From NCBI GenBank assembly GCA_002104985.1, contig MCGO01000028.1, forward strand, positions 248,001 through 312,000: a stretch of DNA of 64,000 nt, written 5' to 3'. The position numbers were made by a program, and so were the translations under genes. This document shows positions 48,301 through 58,196 of the stretch, piece by piece (the first letter of the stretch is position 1; every line of letters starts with the position of its first letter). The notes below the pieces were generated by a model that saw only the letters and a list, made by a program, of their open reading frames with translations, ran no database searches and had not been told where the DNA came from. The DNA comes from Rhizoclosmatium globosum (taxonomy: Eukaryota; Chytridiomycota; Chytridiomycetes; Chytridiales; Chytriomycetaceae).

Positions 48301-49115
48301 GGCGACTTTGAGCGAGCACCACCACCACCACCAATTGAGAGACCCGAGTTTGTCTTTCCCGCCGCTTTGAGGCCGCCCGCACCAACGACAATCGCCGACT
48401 TCTTCATGACAGGAAGCGCAGACGAGATCTTCTTTGTGGGCGATCCGGCAGACGAGGGCGACGCGACATTGGCTGTTGAGCCAGAGGGAGACGTTGAGGC
48501 TGATGCGGATGCTGCTGGTGGTGGTTCAATGGTTCAGTACTACTCTAGCAGCAATTAAAAAGAAGGATGAGGATACGCACGTGCAATTGCAGGATCCGAG
48601 GATGGCGCCGAAGTTGAAGTGGTTGCGATGGGTTCAGTTGCCGTATTCGAGGGCGCGTCCGAGGACACCGACAGCGTCAAATCTGTTGCCTCGAGATCGT
48701 CCGAAGGCGCACCAGGTCCAGTCGCGGCAAAGAGCGAGCCCGTTTCAAGGTACTTCTGCGAGACAAGACCGCCGCCGCCGGGAAGCTGCTTCAACCGCGT
48801 CGCAAGTCGGTCTACTTCAGCACCACCACCACCACTTTCAACTGAAACGCCACCGAGAAGCGGGTCCACAAGAGACACGCCAAGCGACCGCAGCTTCGGA
48901 AGAAACACCTCGTCTGCGTACGACAGGATCTTGGTTCGCCGCGACACCTGTGCTACCCGTGCTAGATCCGCAACAGGAAGAAATCCAAACACGCGTGATA
49001 CGAGGTCCGGTGGGAGTGACGAGAACGTGGGCGGCGGGAGCACCGCCTTCTTTGCTTTCATCGATGATTGGGAGCACGAAAGACACAATGGCTCCTTTTT
49101 CCTTCTCTCATCCAA
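45399..49115 (-). CDS. RCY1: Recyclin-1, F-box plus Sec10-like exocyst-related protein
   Basis: Rcy1-type protein: an N-terminal F-box (FSSLPPDLVSRVFGFLPVADLARVAQVSRR) joined to a Sec10-like domain. In yeast it works in endosome-to-plasma-membrane recycling. Exon 1 runs 49115 (or Met at 49061) to 48581; exon 2 is 48514 to about 47568. Further exons carry RGYALADDFALFIDHTLE, NPAMDAMTIFVSKVFEDSIAEYL, LIRDAMRKIFAKDWEKYMI, YHLDDGSLGSLVSLELCLNLM and NKDTLELFFGEVGVRLFK. The last exon has ATTLRVASVPRLFLVLKELGALF, matching Sec10/Rcy1 tails. The protein ends ECIVM, a CaaX box with Met last, which would predict farnesylation, as in yeast Rcy1. It lies inside the inverted duplication. Confidence 0.9.
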
Positions 49116-49304
49116 TAAAGTAAATATTAAATTTATTCACTAATTCAATTCAATTTTAATGCAATGCAGAGTTTGATTGCTATATTGCGCATAGGGAAAA
49201 TGTGTTATATTACTCTTCATCACTGAGAGCGCCTCCTATTTGCCTCATTATTGACATGGTCTGACATGCAAAAGTCAGCGAGGGAAAGTACGCGATTGAA
49301 AAAA

Positions 49305-49395
49305 TCTGGCGCCTCACCGTCCCTCAAAAAAAAAGAGGCACTATCGCCCTGAAGAACAAATCCGAAAATCTGGCGCCTCCTTTCACCTCATAAAT
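49305..49395 (+). promoter_or_regulatory. Paired TCTGGCGCC boxes and TATA-like element, right copy
   Basis: TCTGGCGCC at 49305-49313 and 49369-49377, then CATAAATAC near 49388-49396, about 70 bp before the start codon at 49463. Same order and spacing as the left arm apart from homopolymer length. Possible E2F/DP-like or other cell-cycle element; not proven. Confidence 0.45.
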
Positions 49396-49462
49396 ACAAC
49401 ACCTCATCCCTTCCTCCTCCTTCACAAAAAAAAGTAACTACAAAGTATCTCATCAAACGTAT

Positions 49463-50407
49463 ATGGGTAAAACCACAAAGAACGCCACCGTCGTCGCTGT
49501 TCAGCAACAGCTCCACCAACAGGCTGCCTCAAATATCAAGAATGTCCAGCAGCAGCCCAAGCCAGTTTCTCGTCCACAAACTCCAATCCAGCAGAAGGCT
49601 GCTCCTGCTCCATTGGCCCCTAAGCCGGTTTCCGCTTATTCTAACAACTCTGCCATCAAGAACAAGCCATCCACTCCAGCTCCAAAGGCCAAGGGTGGAA
49701 ACCCTCTTGCTCCATTGACTCCAGGAAAGGCTGCCGCCGGTCTCCCTGACAATGTCTTTGGAAACATGTTTGATCTCCCCGCAAAGTGGACAAACTCTCT
49801 CAAGCCCGCCAAGCCAGTTGCCCGCATTGCCCCGAAATCCGCCAAACCCCAACAAAAGCAGCAACAGCAAAAGTTCACTCGCAAGCCACGTGCCCCCAAA
49901 AATAGCACGAATGAAGTCTTTAATATCTCCTTCTTGTACCCAGAGCTCAAGAACTTTGCCAACCAGGCCCCTGTAGCCCCCAAGCGTCTCCCAGGTGCCA
50001 AGAAGCAACAACAACGTCCAATTTCAGCTCCTGCTCAAAATAAGGCTGCCTCTCGTCCAACCACCCCAGCTCCATCCGCTGCTCCAGTCCAAAACAAGTC
50101 GCGTCCAACAACCCCAGCCAACAAGCAACAACCACAAAAGCCTCAACAACAACAGCAACAGCAAAAGAGCAATTCCTCTCCAGTCAACTGGCAGCAAAAC
50201 GTCTGGGAAGACTTCTACACCTCCAAGCACCACACGTTGAACGAAAAACTGAACCAGAAGCTCAAGGCTGCGTCACCAGCTCCCAAGCAGGCTCCGAATG
50301 TGAACACTGCCAAGAGACCCACTACCGCGCCTGGCAGAAGCTTGAAGAGCACGATTCCAAGACCTAAGGAAGCCAAGTCTCCAGAGATTTTCAGCTTCTT
50401 GAAGTAA
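49463..50407 (+). CDS. Unrecognised Lys/Pro/Gln-rich basic protein, right copy
   Basis: The 314-aa protein is the same residue for residue, as far as I can compare, as the copy at 45003-44059, while the DNA differs at scattered silent sites. This suggests selection on the protein, recent gene conversion between the arms, or both. Composition and motifs are as described for the left copy: SRPTTPA repeats, Gln/Lys runs and the two ordered-looking islands. No signal peptide, membrane segment or known domain is visible. The basic, phosphosite-rich character would suit a nucleic-acid- or cytoskeleton-binding protein, but this is inference from composition only. Confidence 0.75.
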   Translation: MGKTTKNATVVAVQQQLHQQAASNIKNVQQQPKPVSRPQTPIQQKAAPAPLAPKPVSAYSNNSAIKNKPSTPAPKAKGGNPLAPLTPGKAAAGLPDNVFGNMFDLPAKWTNSLKPAKPVARIAPKSAKPQQKQQQQKFTRKPRAPKNSTNEVFNISFLYPELKNFANQAPVAPKRLPGAKKQQQRPISAPAQNKAASRPTTPAPSAAPVQNKSRPTTPANKQQPQKPQQQQQQQKSNSSPVNWQQNVWEDFYTSKHHTLNEKLNQKLKAASPAPKQAPNVNTAKRPTTAPGRSLKSTIPRPKEAKSPEIFSFLK

Positions 50408-50728
50408 AGTGGGAGTGGTCGGGAAAGGTTTGAGCAGCTATTATTTGGTTTCTCTGGTTTTTTCTGTTTGAATGTAGTTTAATGCTTGAATTGTTAAGGT
50501 TTTGTGAATAGCTGCCAATAAAGTCATTTTTCATTTTCAATAACATCACGTCTCTGCTATTTGGCTTGACTGAATATTCACGTAGCTACTACTTAGTTTC
50601 AATATTTGATTCAACTACTTTACATTTTCATCAAATATCTATTCTTCGAAGCCAAAAACACGTACAAAACCCGTGGAAAAACAAAACAAAAAGTTGAAAA
50701 CAATTACAAGGAAAAGAGTGAGTTTCAT

Positions 50729-52303
50729 TTACTTCTTGTTGAAGAAGCTCCCCAATCGGCCCAAAGTTGTAGTCTTTTCTCCAGAGACACTTGCAGGAAC
50801 TTCTTCAGGCTGAGTGACTGAAACTTCAACGACAAAGAACTTAATGGTTCCTTCCTTGTTCATCAATGTCAAACGCATTGGTTGTCCGTTTGTGACTTTG
50901 CCCAAGTCGATAGTAAGAGCTGGAATCTTGATCTGGATATCACGAAAGTGTTAAAATTCGCAGTTTCTGATATGCAGGGAAATAGTAATCATACCTTGAA
51001 CTCATTTGGATCAAAGTATGGGTTAAAGACCTCAAATCCGTACACAGTGTCTGGACGGAACACAATTTCCTTCCTGTTCTCTTCACTAGCAAAGAACTTT
51101 CGGCGATCCTTGACGGTATCTTCACCTCCGCCCTGGATCTTTTCAATCAGCTTGATTTCCTTTGCAAGGGCAGCCTGGAGCTGTGCAGGGGTTGGCTGAC
51201 TGTTTGTAGGTCTTCTCAAAAAGTATCGCTTCTGTTCGGGAACGGCATTGGTTGGAGAGACAGGAGTTGCAACCTCATTTTGGGCAGCTGCAATTTCCTC
51301 CGCTGTCAAGGTTGGTTCCTCCTCGGGCTCGTCAACGACAGCTGGAGTTCCAGGGCCTGATGCAGGAGCACCGAGAGAGACAGCAGACATTTGGGCGGCG
51401 AGGAGGGTTTTTGGGTCTGGGTTAGTCCGCTTAGTGAGCACGTTCTCTGGGAGGAGGCCGTTGACGTTTTCGACGAGAATAGGTCGGAATGGTTCGATTG
51501 GTTCACCGGTTGATTTCCATGATGTGATTGTGCACATTGCAGTGAGGATGTAGGAACGCATGTAGGGGGTTGGGGAGTTGATTTCAGAGTACGAGCCTGG
51601 ATCGGACATGGACCAGAACTATGAGGTGGAATACAATGTGTAAGGAAACGGTTGAACGCGAGAATGAAGTTGGTGTGTGGCAGTTCCATGGTCGTTTTTG
51701 ACGTGACACCTCCTCTTTGAAATTAACTTCGGCCCTAACAATCACCCAGGATAGTATCCAACAGCCCGTTCGTATTGATCATCCGCTTCTTCGATTGGAT
51801 GCACATACCTTGGTGAAGAGGCCGATCATCTTTGGGGCGGAGAGTGGCTGGTCCCAATCCTGCGACCAAACTGAAACATGGAAGGGCAATTAGATCCAAG
51901 GTATCGAAACGCAAGTGGCAACAAACGCACTCAGATCTTCTCCATTCCATTCCTTTGCAAACTTGCCCTGGAACTGGAAGGACATGAGTCTCTTGCGACC
52001 CTCAAAGTAGGGAACTGTTGCAATCTTACGACCTCCCTCCGGCACAACTCCACGGAAGTTCTGAACGCGCACGAGGACATGGCCCTAATAAGTATGAAGG
52101 GGAAAGGGAAGAGGAAGAGGTGACAGCGAATGGTAAGCTAAATTGGGCAGCAGCAGCGATGACATATCAATTACCTCAAAGTGTTCGTTCTTGATGTGGA
52201 TCGGGTGTTCTTCGTCGTTCACACAAAGAATCTGAAGACTGGATCCATCAGTCCCCGTTTTGATGGTCAGGGTCTCTGCGACGGTTGGTGCCAATGCTGC
52301 CAT
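50729..52303 (-). CDS. DUF1769 family protein
   Basis: Fungal DUF1769 (UPF0590-like) protein of unknown biochemical role. Exons about 52303-52175, 52084-51931, 51869-51809, 51618-50995 and about 50934-50729. The hallmark is HVLVRVQNFRGVVPEGG followed by VPYFEGRKRLMSFQFQGKFAKEWNGEDL, then WSQDWDQPLSAPKM and the PTPYMRSYILTAM block. The central part is a Pro/Glu/Ala-rich disordered insert (about 51200-51420). The C-terminus has VFRPDTVYGFEVFNPYFDP and a beta-rich ending, FFNKK. The start codon lies only 27 bp from the start of the divergent M28 protease gene. Confidence 0.85.
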
Positions 52304-54789
52304 TTTTGTGTTGAAGTTCTTCTTGCGGAAATGGCAACAGCTCCTGAAACAACAACAACGATGCCTGGGCCTGGGTCAACAATCAACAGTGATTCCATGG
52401 TGAATGAGACTAGTGGCAGTGGTAATACAGCTGGATCTGTTGTTAACCAGGGTGCTTCCGCTGTTCCAGTTGCCCACGACAACCATTCAAGTGAACCTGA
52501 AGACTCAGACCACTTTGAATACTCTGATTTTGATGAGGAAGGAGATGCGGAAGAATCGGCTCCATTGCTGCATTCATTGGGCCTTCCCCCTTCAACTACC
52601 ACTGCTCCTCCCTCAAACACAATCGTTAAGCCTGTCATCATCCTTGTCATTGTTGTGCTATTTTCTCCATTGCTACTTGTTCTGCTGTGGGCCCTACTTC
52701 GCAGCGAATCAGCATTGCCTCCAGCTGTCTTGACACTGAATGACACCATTGCCACAGGTGCATTCTCTGGCAACGAAGCCTGGAATCATGTCAAGAATAT
52801 AACATTTCATTCACATCATTACAACTCGAACGAAAATCTACGCGTTCGAGCCTATATTTTGGATACCATCAACGAGTTCAAAGCATTAGCAAAAACTCGC
52901 AATCTGCCAGACAATTGGATTGAAATAGATTCCAAAGATGGAATTAATATGACCTCTTCATTGGGCGACACATGGTATGAATCGAATAACATTGTCGTCC
53001 GAATCAACCCAATCTCCCCAGCCTCGTCCAACGGATTACTATTAAATGCTCATTTCGACACTCAAGTTGTTGCTCCGGGCGTTGTCGACAACAGCATTTC
53101 CGTCAGTGTTGCACTCGAACTCATCCGGACGCTCATTTATAATGCTGCACTAGAAAGGCCTCTTATCATCAATTTTAATAATGGAGAAGAGCTGGGTATG
53201 CTTGGAGCTGGTGCCATGACCCTTCATCCCTGGTTCAAATCAGTAAAAGCATTCATCAATACCGATGGAAGTGGTGCTGCACCAGGCTCAAGAGCAATGC
53301 TGTTCCAAACAAATTCGTTTCCCCTCATGAAAGCTTGGAAGAAATATTCTCCGTACCCACATGCATCTGTCATTGTCAATGACTTGTTTTCATTGATTCC
53401 AAGTGATACGGACTACAGAATATTCGTGGCTTATGGACATCTGCAAGGAGTCGATGTTGCTTTCTATTCGTATCGGTACGTGAATTCACATTTTCTCGCT
53501 TGAATGCTTAGACAATACGGCAGGTACCAATATCATACACCAGAAGATACTGTTGAATTCTCTTGGCCAATCTCCGTTCAACATCTCGGCGACAATATTC
53601 GCGCAACTGTCATCGGAATTACAAGCTCTGAGGTTCTTGACAACTTGGCTCCGGACAACACAACTTATGAGAACCCCATGAAAGACTCTCTTCCAATTCC
53701 CGACTTTGTTTACTATGACCTTTTTTGGTGGTTGACTGTTAACAGCGGGGCCAGCTTCCGTTGGATGATTGTCGGTATTTTGATCACAGCAACTTTATGG
53801 ACAGTTATAAAGAGCGCCAAAGAAGTCTACTTTATTGGACGAAGTAGATTCTTGCTTCGCTTTGTTCGCCCAACTGTTGAATCATACGTCTTGACTCTTT
53901 TTGCTGCTTCTGTTGCTTTGCTTGGAGCGTACATTTTCTCCAAGATCAAAAGTTACATCAACCCTGGATCGTCGTATGGACTCCCCATTTTAAACGCGAT
54001 TTGGGTCTCGTTTTGGGTATTTGGCTGTTTTGCTTATATCCCGAAAATCTGGCCGCAAGTAGGTGAAGAGCTGTTACTTCGACAGCGTTCTACACGAGTA
54101 AATCGGACAAGAAACCGTCAATCGAGGCCACTGGTTGTTGGAGAGACTGTTGGAACTCATGCTGGTCAATCGCTCCAGTCTGCCAGACAGTTGTCAAAGG
54201 GACCACCGGTTGAAAAATGGCTTCCATATGGTTTGTTAGCTTTCTGGACAACCTTGTTGATTCCTACCTTGCTCTTGTCTCTACGGGGATTCAATGGGCT
54301 CTTTTTTATTGTGCATTGGTCATTCTACTCGCTTGTGGCAGTTGGTTTCACACAGCTTATTTCGCCGCTTGCGTTGAAGTGGTGGAGAGAACAGGGCAGT
54401 TTGTACTTTCCAACGACGAATGCTCCAGCCAATGTTGATGTAATTCATTGGCACTCAAAGGTTGTGAATTTCTACCAGAAACAAATCTGGGGTGTTCAAC
54501 TTATCATCAGCTCGTTAATTCCTGGATTACTTACGATTGATTTGGTGGATCAGTGTGTGATTGCGTTTCCAGCAGTGTTTGGTATTCCAAAGAAGGAAGC
54601 AATCAATGACCTGCTATTTGCGGCATTGTTTGTACTGCTATTCATCAACCTCCTACCTGCTTTCCAAATGGCACGAAAGACCCAGTTGGCGGAGTTTGTG
54701 TTAACAGTCTTGCTTCTGCCTACTATTATTTTCAGAGACGAAGAACATTCATCTTCATTTTTTCTTTGCCGATCTTGACCACATGTCAT

Positions 54790-54862
54790 GGGCGAATGGC
54801 CAAATGGTTACCGCGCTCGACTATGAATCAAGAGGTTCTAGGTTCGACCCCTGGTACGGATC
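54790..54862 (+). repeat. tRNA-like module (Pol III A and B boxes) inside Fanzor element copy 2
   Basis: Same module as at 6041-5969. A box TGGCCAAATGG (54797-54807), B box GGTTCGACCCC (54841-54851), T arm CTAGG/CCTGG, anticodon-like loop CTATGAA. The 3' end reads TACGGAT here against TACAGAT in copy 1, and neither pairs with the 5' GGGCGAA. The segment after it (to about 54937) contains CCGGAAAAACTCCGG, a perfect stem, and an A-run, like a SINE body. Confidence 0.6.
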
Positions 54863-54980
54863 CTGTTGCTGAGAGGAAGAAAGCCGGAAAAACTCCGGGT
54901 AAACCCCAACGGAAAATGAGATCGGATAAAAAAGATAACAGTGTGAAAATTGCATTCGAGAAAAAAACACGAGCCAACTG

Positions 54981-57900
54981 ATGAGGCCTTGCCTCCTATC
55001 TATTCTTCTCATTCTTTTGGTCGCCACTTCTGTCATTCATATGGCTCAAAACAACTTCCATCGCACTCGCCATGTTGGAGCAAGACAAGCTACTCGACCA
55101 GAACTACGTTGTGTAATGGGGCCACTCTTACAAGAGTTTGCAAGAAATGTGTCCCTCCTACGCTCCGATGCCATGCTTGCAATCAACCTTCACCTAGAGC
55201 GCAACCCAACTGGTATTTAACAGCTCAAATTAATATCGTTTAAATTCATTGGGACTTAAAATTAGGTCACGATCATCTTGACATTGAGTTTTCAGAATCC
55301 TTCTTCCAATTTGCACTCAAGTATGCTTCTGGAAATCTGCTCGCCAATAATTATCATGCCCCACTTCCAATTGGTTTTGTACTTCCTGGCAATCCTGTTG
55401 GCACACCCTACATCCTTCCAGTTGGTGCAGCCCTTCAGGCACACCAAAACACCCGCCGTTCTGTCACAAGACATTACTTGTTGGAAACTTTCCAAAACTT
55501 TCATCATCCATTTAGTTGTGACAACAATGGTTTTCAGAATGGACAACCCATCCAACCTGGTCTTCGAATGGTTCCCCTCTTTAACTGTCCCGGCTATGAA
55601 TGGGAGCAAGTTATTGCCATTGAAGCCAAACGATTGCGTACAGACTTTGAAAATGCACTTGCTCGCAGATTCATTGCCAATTTAGGCAAGCTGGCTGAGG
55701 AGGTTTGTTGATCTTGTCTGAAATTTACTTTAAATCTTACAACATAATTCAGGTTTTCAACTTTCATTGCTTCCTGCATGGATACCAACCTACCGCTGTT
55801 ATCAAGGCAACTGCAAAGACAGCAATATACAATTACCTGACCCCACCATTTGGTGCCCCACTTGCACTTCCTGTAGCAGTTCCACAGGCAGTGACCAACA
55901 ATATTGTTGCATTTCTTCTCCATCACAGACAGTTTCTTGTTGCCATGCCCTTCAATAACATTCAGCGTGGCCCACACTTTGAAATGAATCTTATTAGGGC
56001 AATGTCAAGAATGGGCAATAATATTTTGGCTTATACCAGAGAGTAAGTTTTTATCTGTCAAGCCTTCATTTGCTAATTTCAAACATACTACCATTGAAAC
56101 AGTTTTATTCGCCCAGATATGGCACTCCTTGGAAGTGAAGCTTATTTTCCTCTTGCACCACTTCCAACCAATGCTACCACGGCTCAAGCAGTCTTTTGTG
56201 GGATAGACTATCGTGTTCTATGTCAATATTTTATGCCACGACTGAGGGACCTTTTGGGGCCTCTTGCTGTTCCACTTCCTCAACCACCAGGTGGAGTTAA
56301 CTTTCCACCTTCACTTGTAGCTGCTGCTGCACATTTCCAGCACATCATTGTACCTGCATTGGGAATAATTAGTCCACCAAATGGGGTTGGAAGATACAAT
56401 GGTCATGGAGGGACTCGAGCTGAACATCGTGGCATAATTGGACTGTTTTTTCGAGTTGAATCTGTTCGCTGGAGTCGCCACTTGAGGAATGATGTTGATT
56501 GTATGTAAAACTTTATTGCATTGAATAATTCTAAAGGGCCCTAGCTTCATATTATCTTCAAACTGATGGCAGAAGCTTTTCATGGACTCTGAATACCAGA
56601 CAAGCCTTTGTTCAGAACAATCTTGCAGCAAATGCCAACAGAGTTCCTCACAAAAGTTGGACTGATGATGCAAATTCACTCCCACAAAATTATAACTATA
56701 ACCAATTCATGATAAATGGTCGTGGAATGGTGCGTGTGGATCATCACATAAACAATATGGGAATTGTGAATCAAATTCAAGCTGGAATCTTGGATCCTCA
56801 CAATGTTATTAGTGTTGACCCAGGTTTGATTTCTGTGTTTGGCTTACTAAATCAGCTTCTAATATTTATTTTACCTATTTAGGTATCAGGAATGTTGTAA
56901 CTTGTGTCAATAGTGATATCCAGCTCCAAATCAACAATGCTGCTGTTGCTCCAGTTCCAGTACCTCCGCCTGCACATCCTCCATCACGACAAATTATTCA
57001 TGACCACGTTGTTCAGGTTTCCCATGGTCATATGCGTCAAATCAATGGTTCTAAGCTCTCTGAAAAGAGGGAAGAGGTGTTCCGAGACAATGATCACCGC
57101 ATCAACTTTGCATATGATGTCCTTGCTCAAAATTCTCCACGTGTTATTGGTCAACGTACACTGGGTCATTGGTGTCAATGGACCTGGATGGTCAAGCATT
57201 TCCAGTCAGAATTCTTGTTGCAAGAGTATTCTCGTCCCCAGCATCTAAAGTGGAAGCAGAGCAGTCGTATGAAACACCAGCGGGCTGAACAAGCTCTCAT
57301 CAATCGTATGGCTGGGCGCATGACAGACACTGATTGGAACAGTATGCAAGGCAGGATTGTTCCTGGAGCAAGAAAACTCCGCCGTCGAACACGCCGCTTG
57401 AATAATATTCCAGCTTTTCCTGTTGCACCAGTCTATTTTGCTTATGGCGATGGATCTTGGAATCACCAGAGACCATGGGCACCTGTTCCCAACAATGTCA
57501 GTTTAACGCAATGGTTGGCAATACTAAATATGTGTTTTTCACACAGAGAATCAGAGAAAAGGCTGCTCATGAGCACTTTGTGTTTGTTATTGATGAGCAT
57601 TTGACTTCACAGCGGTCCCATCGTCTCAGTGCTGGCTATGAGGCAGGAGGTGTGTTCCAATATCCGCCAGTTGTGACAGTAAGTAATCAACAAAGTAAGT
57701 CTTACATTAATGTTGGACTAGGTTCGACGTCCTATTCTTAGATGCCCCCACAAGAAACGCAAGTTTCAGGATCTTCACTGGAGAAAATACTGCATTGATG
57801 ATGACAAACAACCAATGCATCCCTTTGTTCAATGCCCTGATCTTACTAACATCCAGAGTTCAGTTTATGGTCTTGTTGAGTGCCCACTCATTCCAGGACC

Positions 57901-58046
57901 CCCTACTGTATGTATGCTTGTGACTGGTACCAGCACTAACATTTGTTGCTAAGATTGTGGACAAAGATATTCAAGCTGCATGCAACATTCGCCACTTGCT
58001 GTTTCATTACAATCATACTGGTGGTCGACCTGCAGCTTTCATTTAA
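54981..58046 (+). CDS. Fanzor1-type RNA-guided nuclease (TnpB homologue), copy 2
   Basis: Nine exons: 54981-55212, 55266-55702, 55753-56042, 56103-56500, 56545-56823, 56883-57496, 57547-57678, 57722-57907 and 57954-58046. All junctions are GT-AG and the total of 2661 nt is in frame, giving 886 aa. Alternative start at 55041 (MAQNNFHR) would drop a hydrophobic stretch and may be better for a nuclear protein. Exon 5 ends with ISVDPG (RuvC-I Asp, about 544); exon 6 has FAYGDGSW; exon 7 has VIDEHLTSQ, the Fanzor-type rearranged Glu (about 767); exon 9 has DKDIQAACNI (RuvC-III, about 859-868). Two Cys of the zinc-ribbon site after TSQ are Ser and Leu. By family, an omega-RNA-guided DNA endonuclease. 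The call rests on this motif order, not on a search. Confidence 0.88.
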
Positions 58047-58196
58047 CAGCCCTGGATACATTCCTGATTAACAATACAAAGAAATTTGGTATGGCCTTGC
58101 TTTCCTTATGGCATAATTCTAATTATTTTTTACAGGTATGTTTTTTTCTTTTACCTTTTGTTTTTTTTTAATGTTCTTCTAAAATGTTAAATACAG
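58047..58196 (+). ncRNA. Candidate omega-RNA region at right end of Fanzor copy 2
   Basis: The 150 bp from the Fanzor stop to the right terminus, where family knowledge places the 3' part of the omega-RNA scaffold. The adjoining host sequence that would supply the guide begins TACTTTGGTGTATTG, that is, M28 exon sequence. A weak TATG...CATA hairpin near 58091-58116 is all I can see by eye. No expression evidence. Confidence 0.3.

Larger units (their letters stand above)
49241..50549 (+). repeat. Inverted duplication, right arm
   Basis: A 1.31-kb reverse-complement copy of 43925-45224. The outer boundary is at GTGATGTTA (50541-50549) and the inner at TGCCTCATTATTGAC (49241). No terminal repeats or target-site duplication of a transposon are seen at the edges, so segmental inverted duplication is more likely than mobile-element insertion. 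Confidence 0.9.
54723..58196 (+). mobile_element. Fanzor-encoding DNA transposon, copy 2 (right copy)
   Basis: A 3474-bp element in forward orientation. Left terminus CTATTATTTTCA...GAAGAACATT, right terminus (reverse complement) CTGTATTTAACA...GAAGAACATT: imperfect terminal inverted repeats of about 27 bp. TA flanks at 54721-54722 and 58197-58198 fit a 2-bp duplication, and removing the element plus one TA restores the reading frame of the host M28 gene, which confirms the boundaries. Contents are a tRNA-like module, one Fanzor gene and a short right end. No transposase is encoded. Against copy 1 I count by eye one silent change in the gene, four changes in the tRNA-like block and one T-run length change. 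Confidence 0.92.

Noticed and set aside
43925..50549. Inverted duplication as a transposon with long terminal inverted repeats
   Set aside because: The spacer holds the conserved host gene RCY1, and the outer edges lack a target-site duplication or transposase.
54790..54862. A functional tRNA gene
   Set aside because: The acceptor stem does not pair and the anticodon (ATG) would be an unusual His reader; promoter boxes alone suggest a tRNA-derived element.
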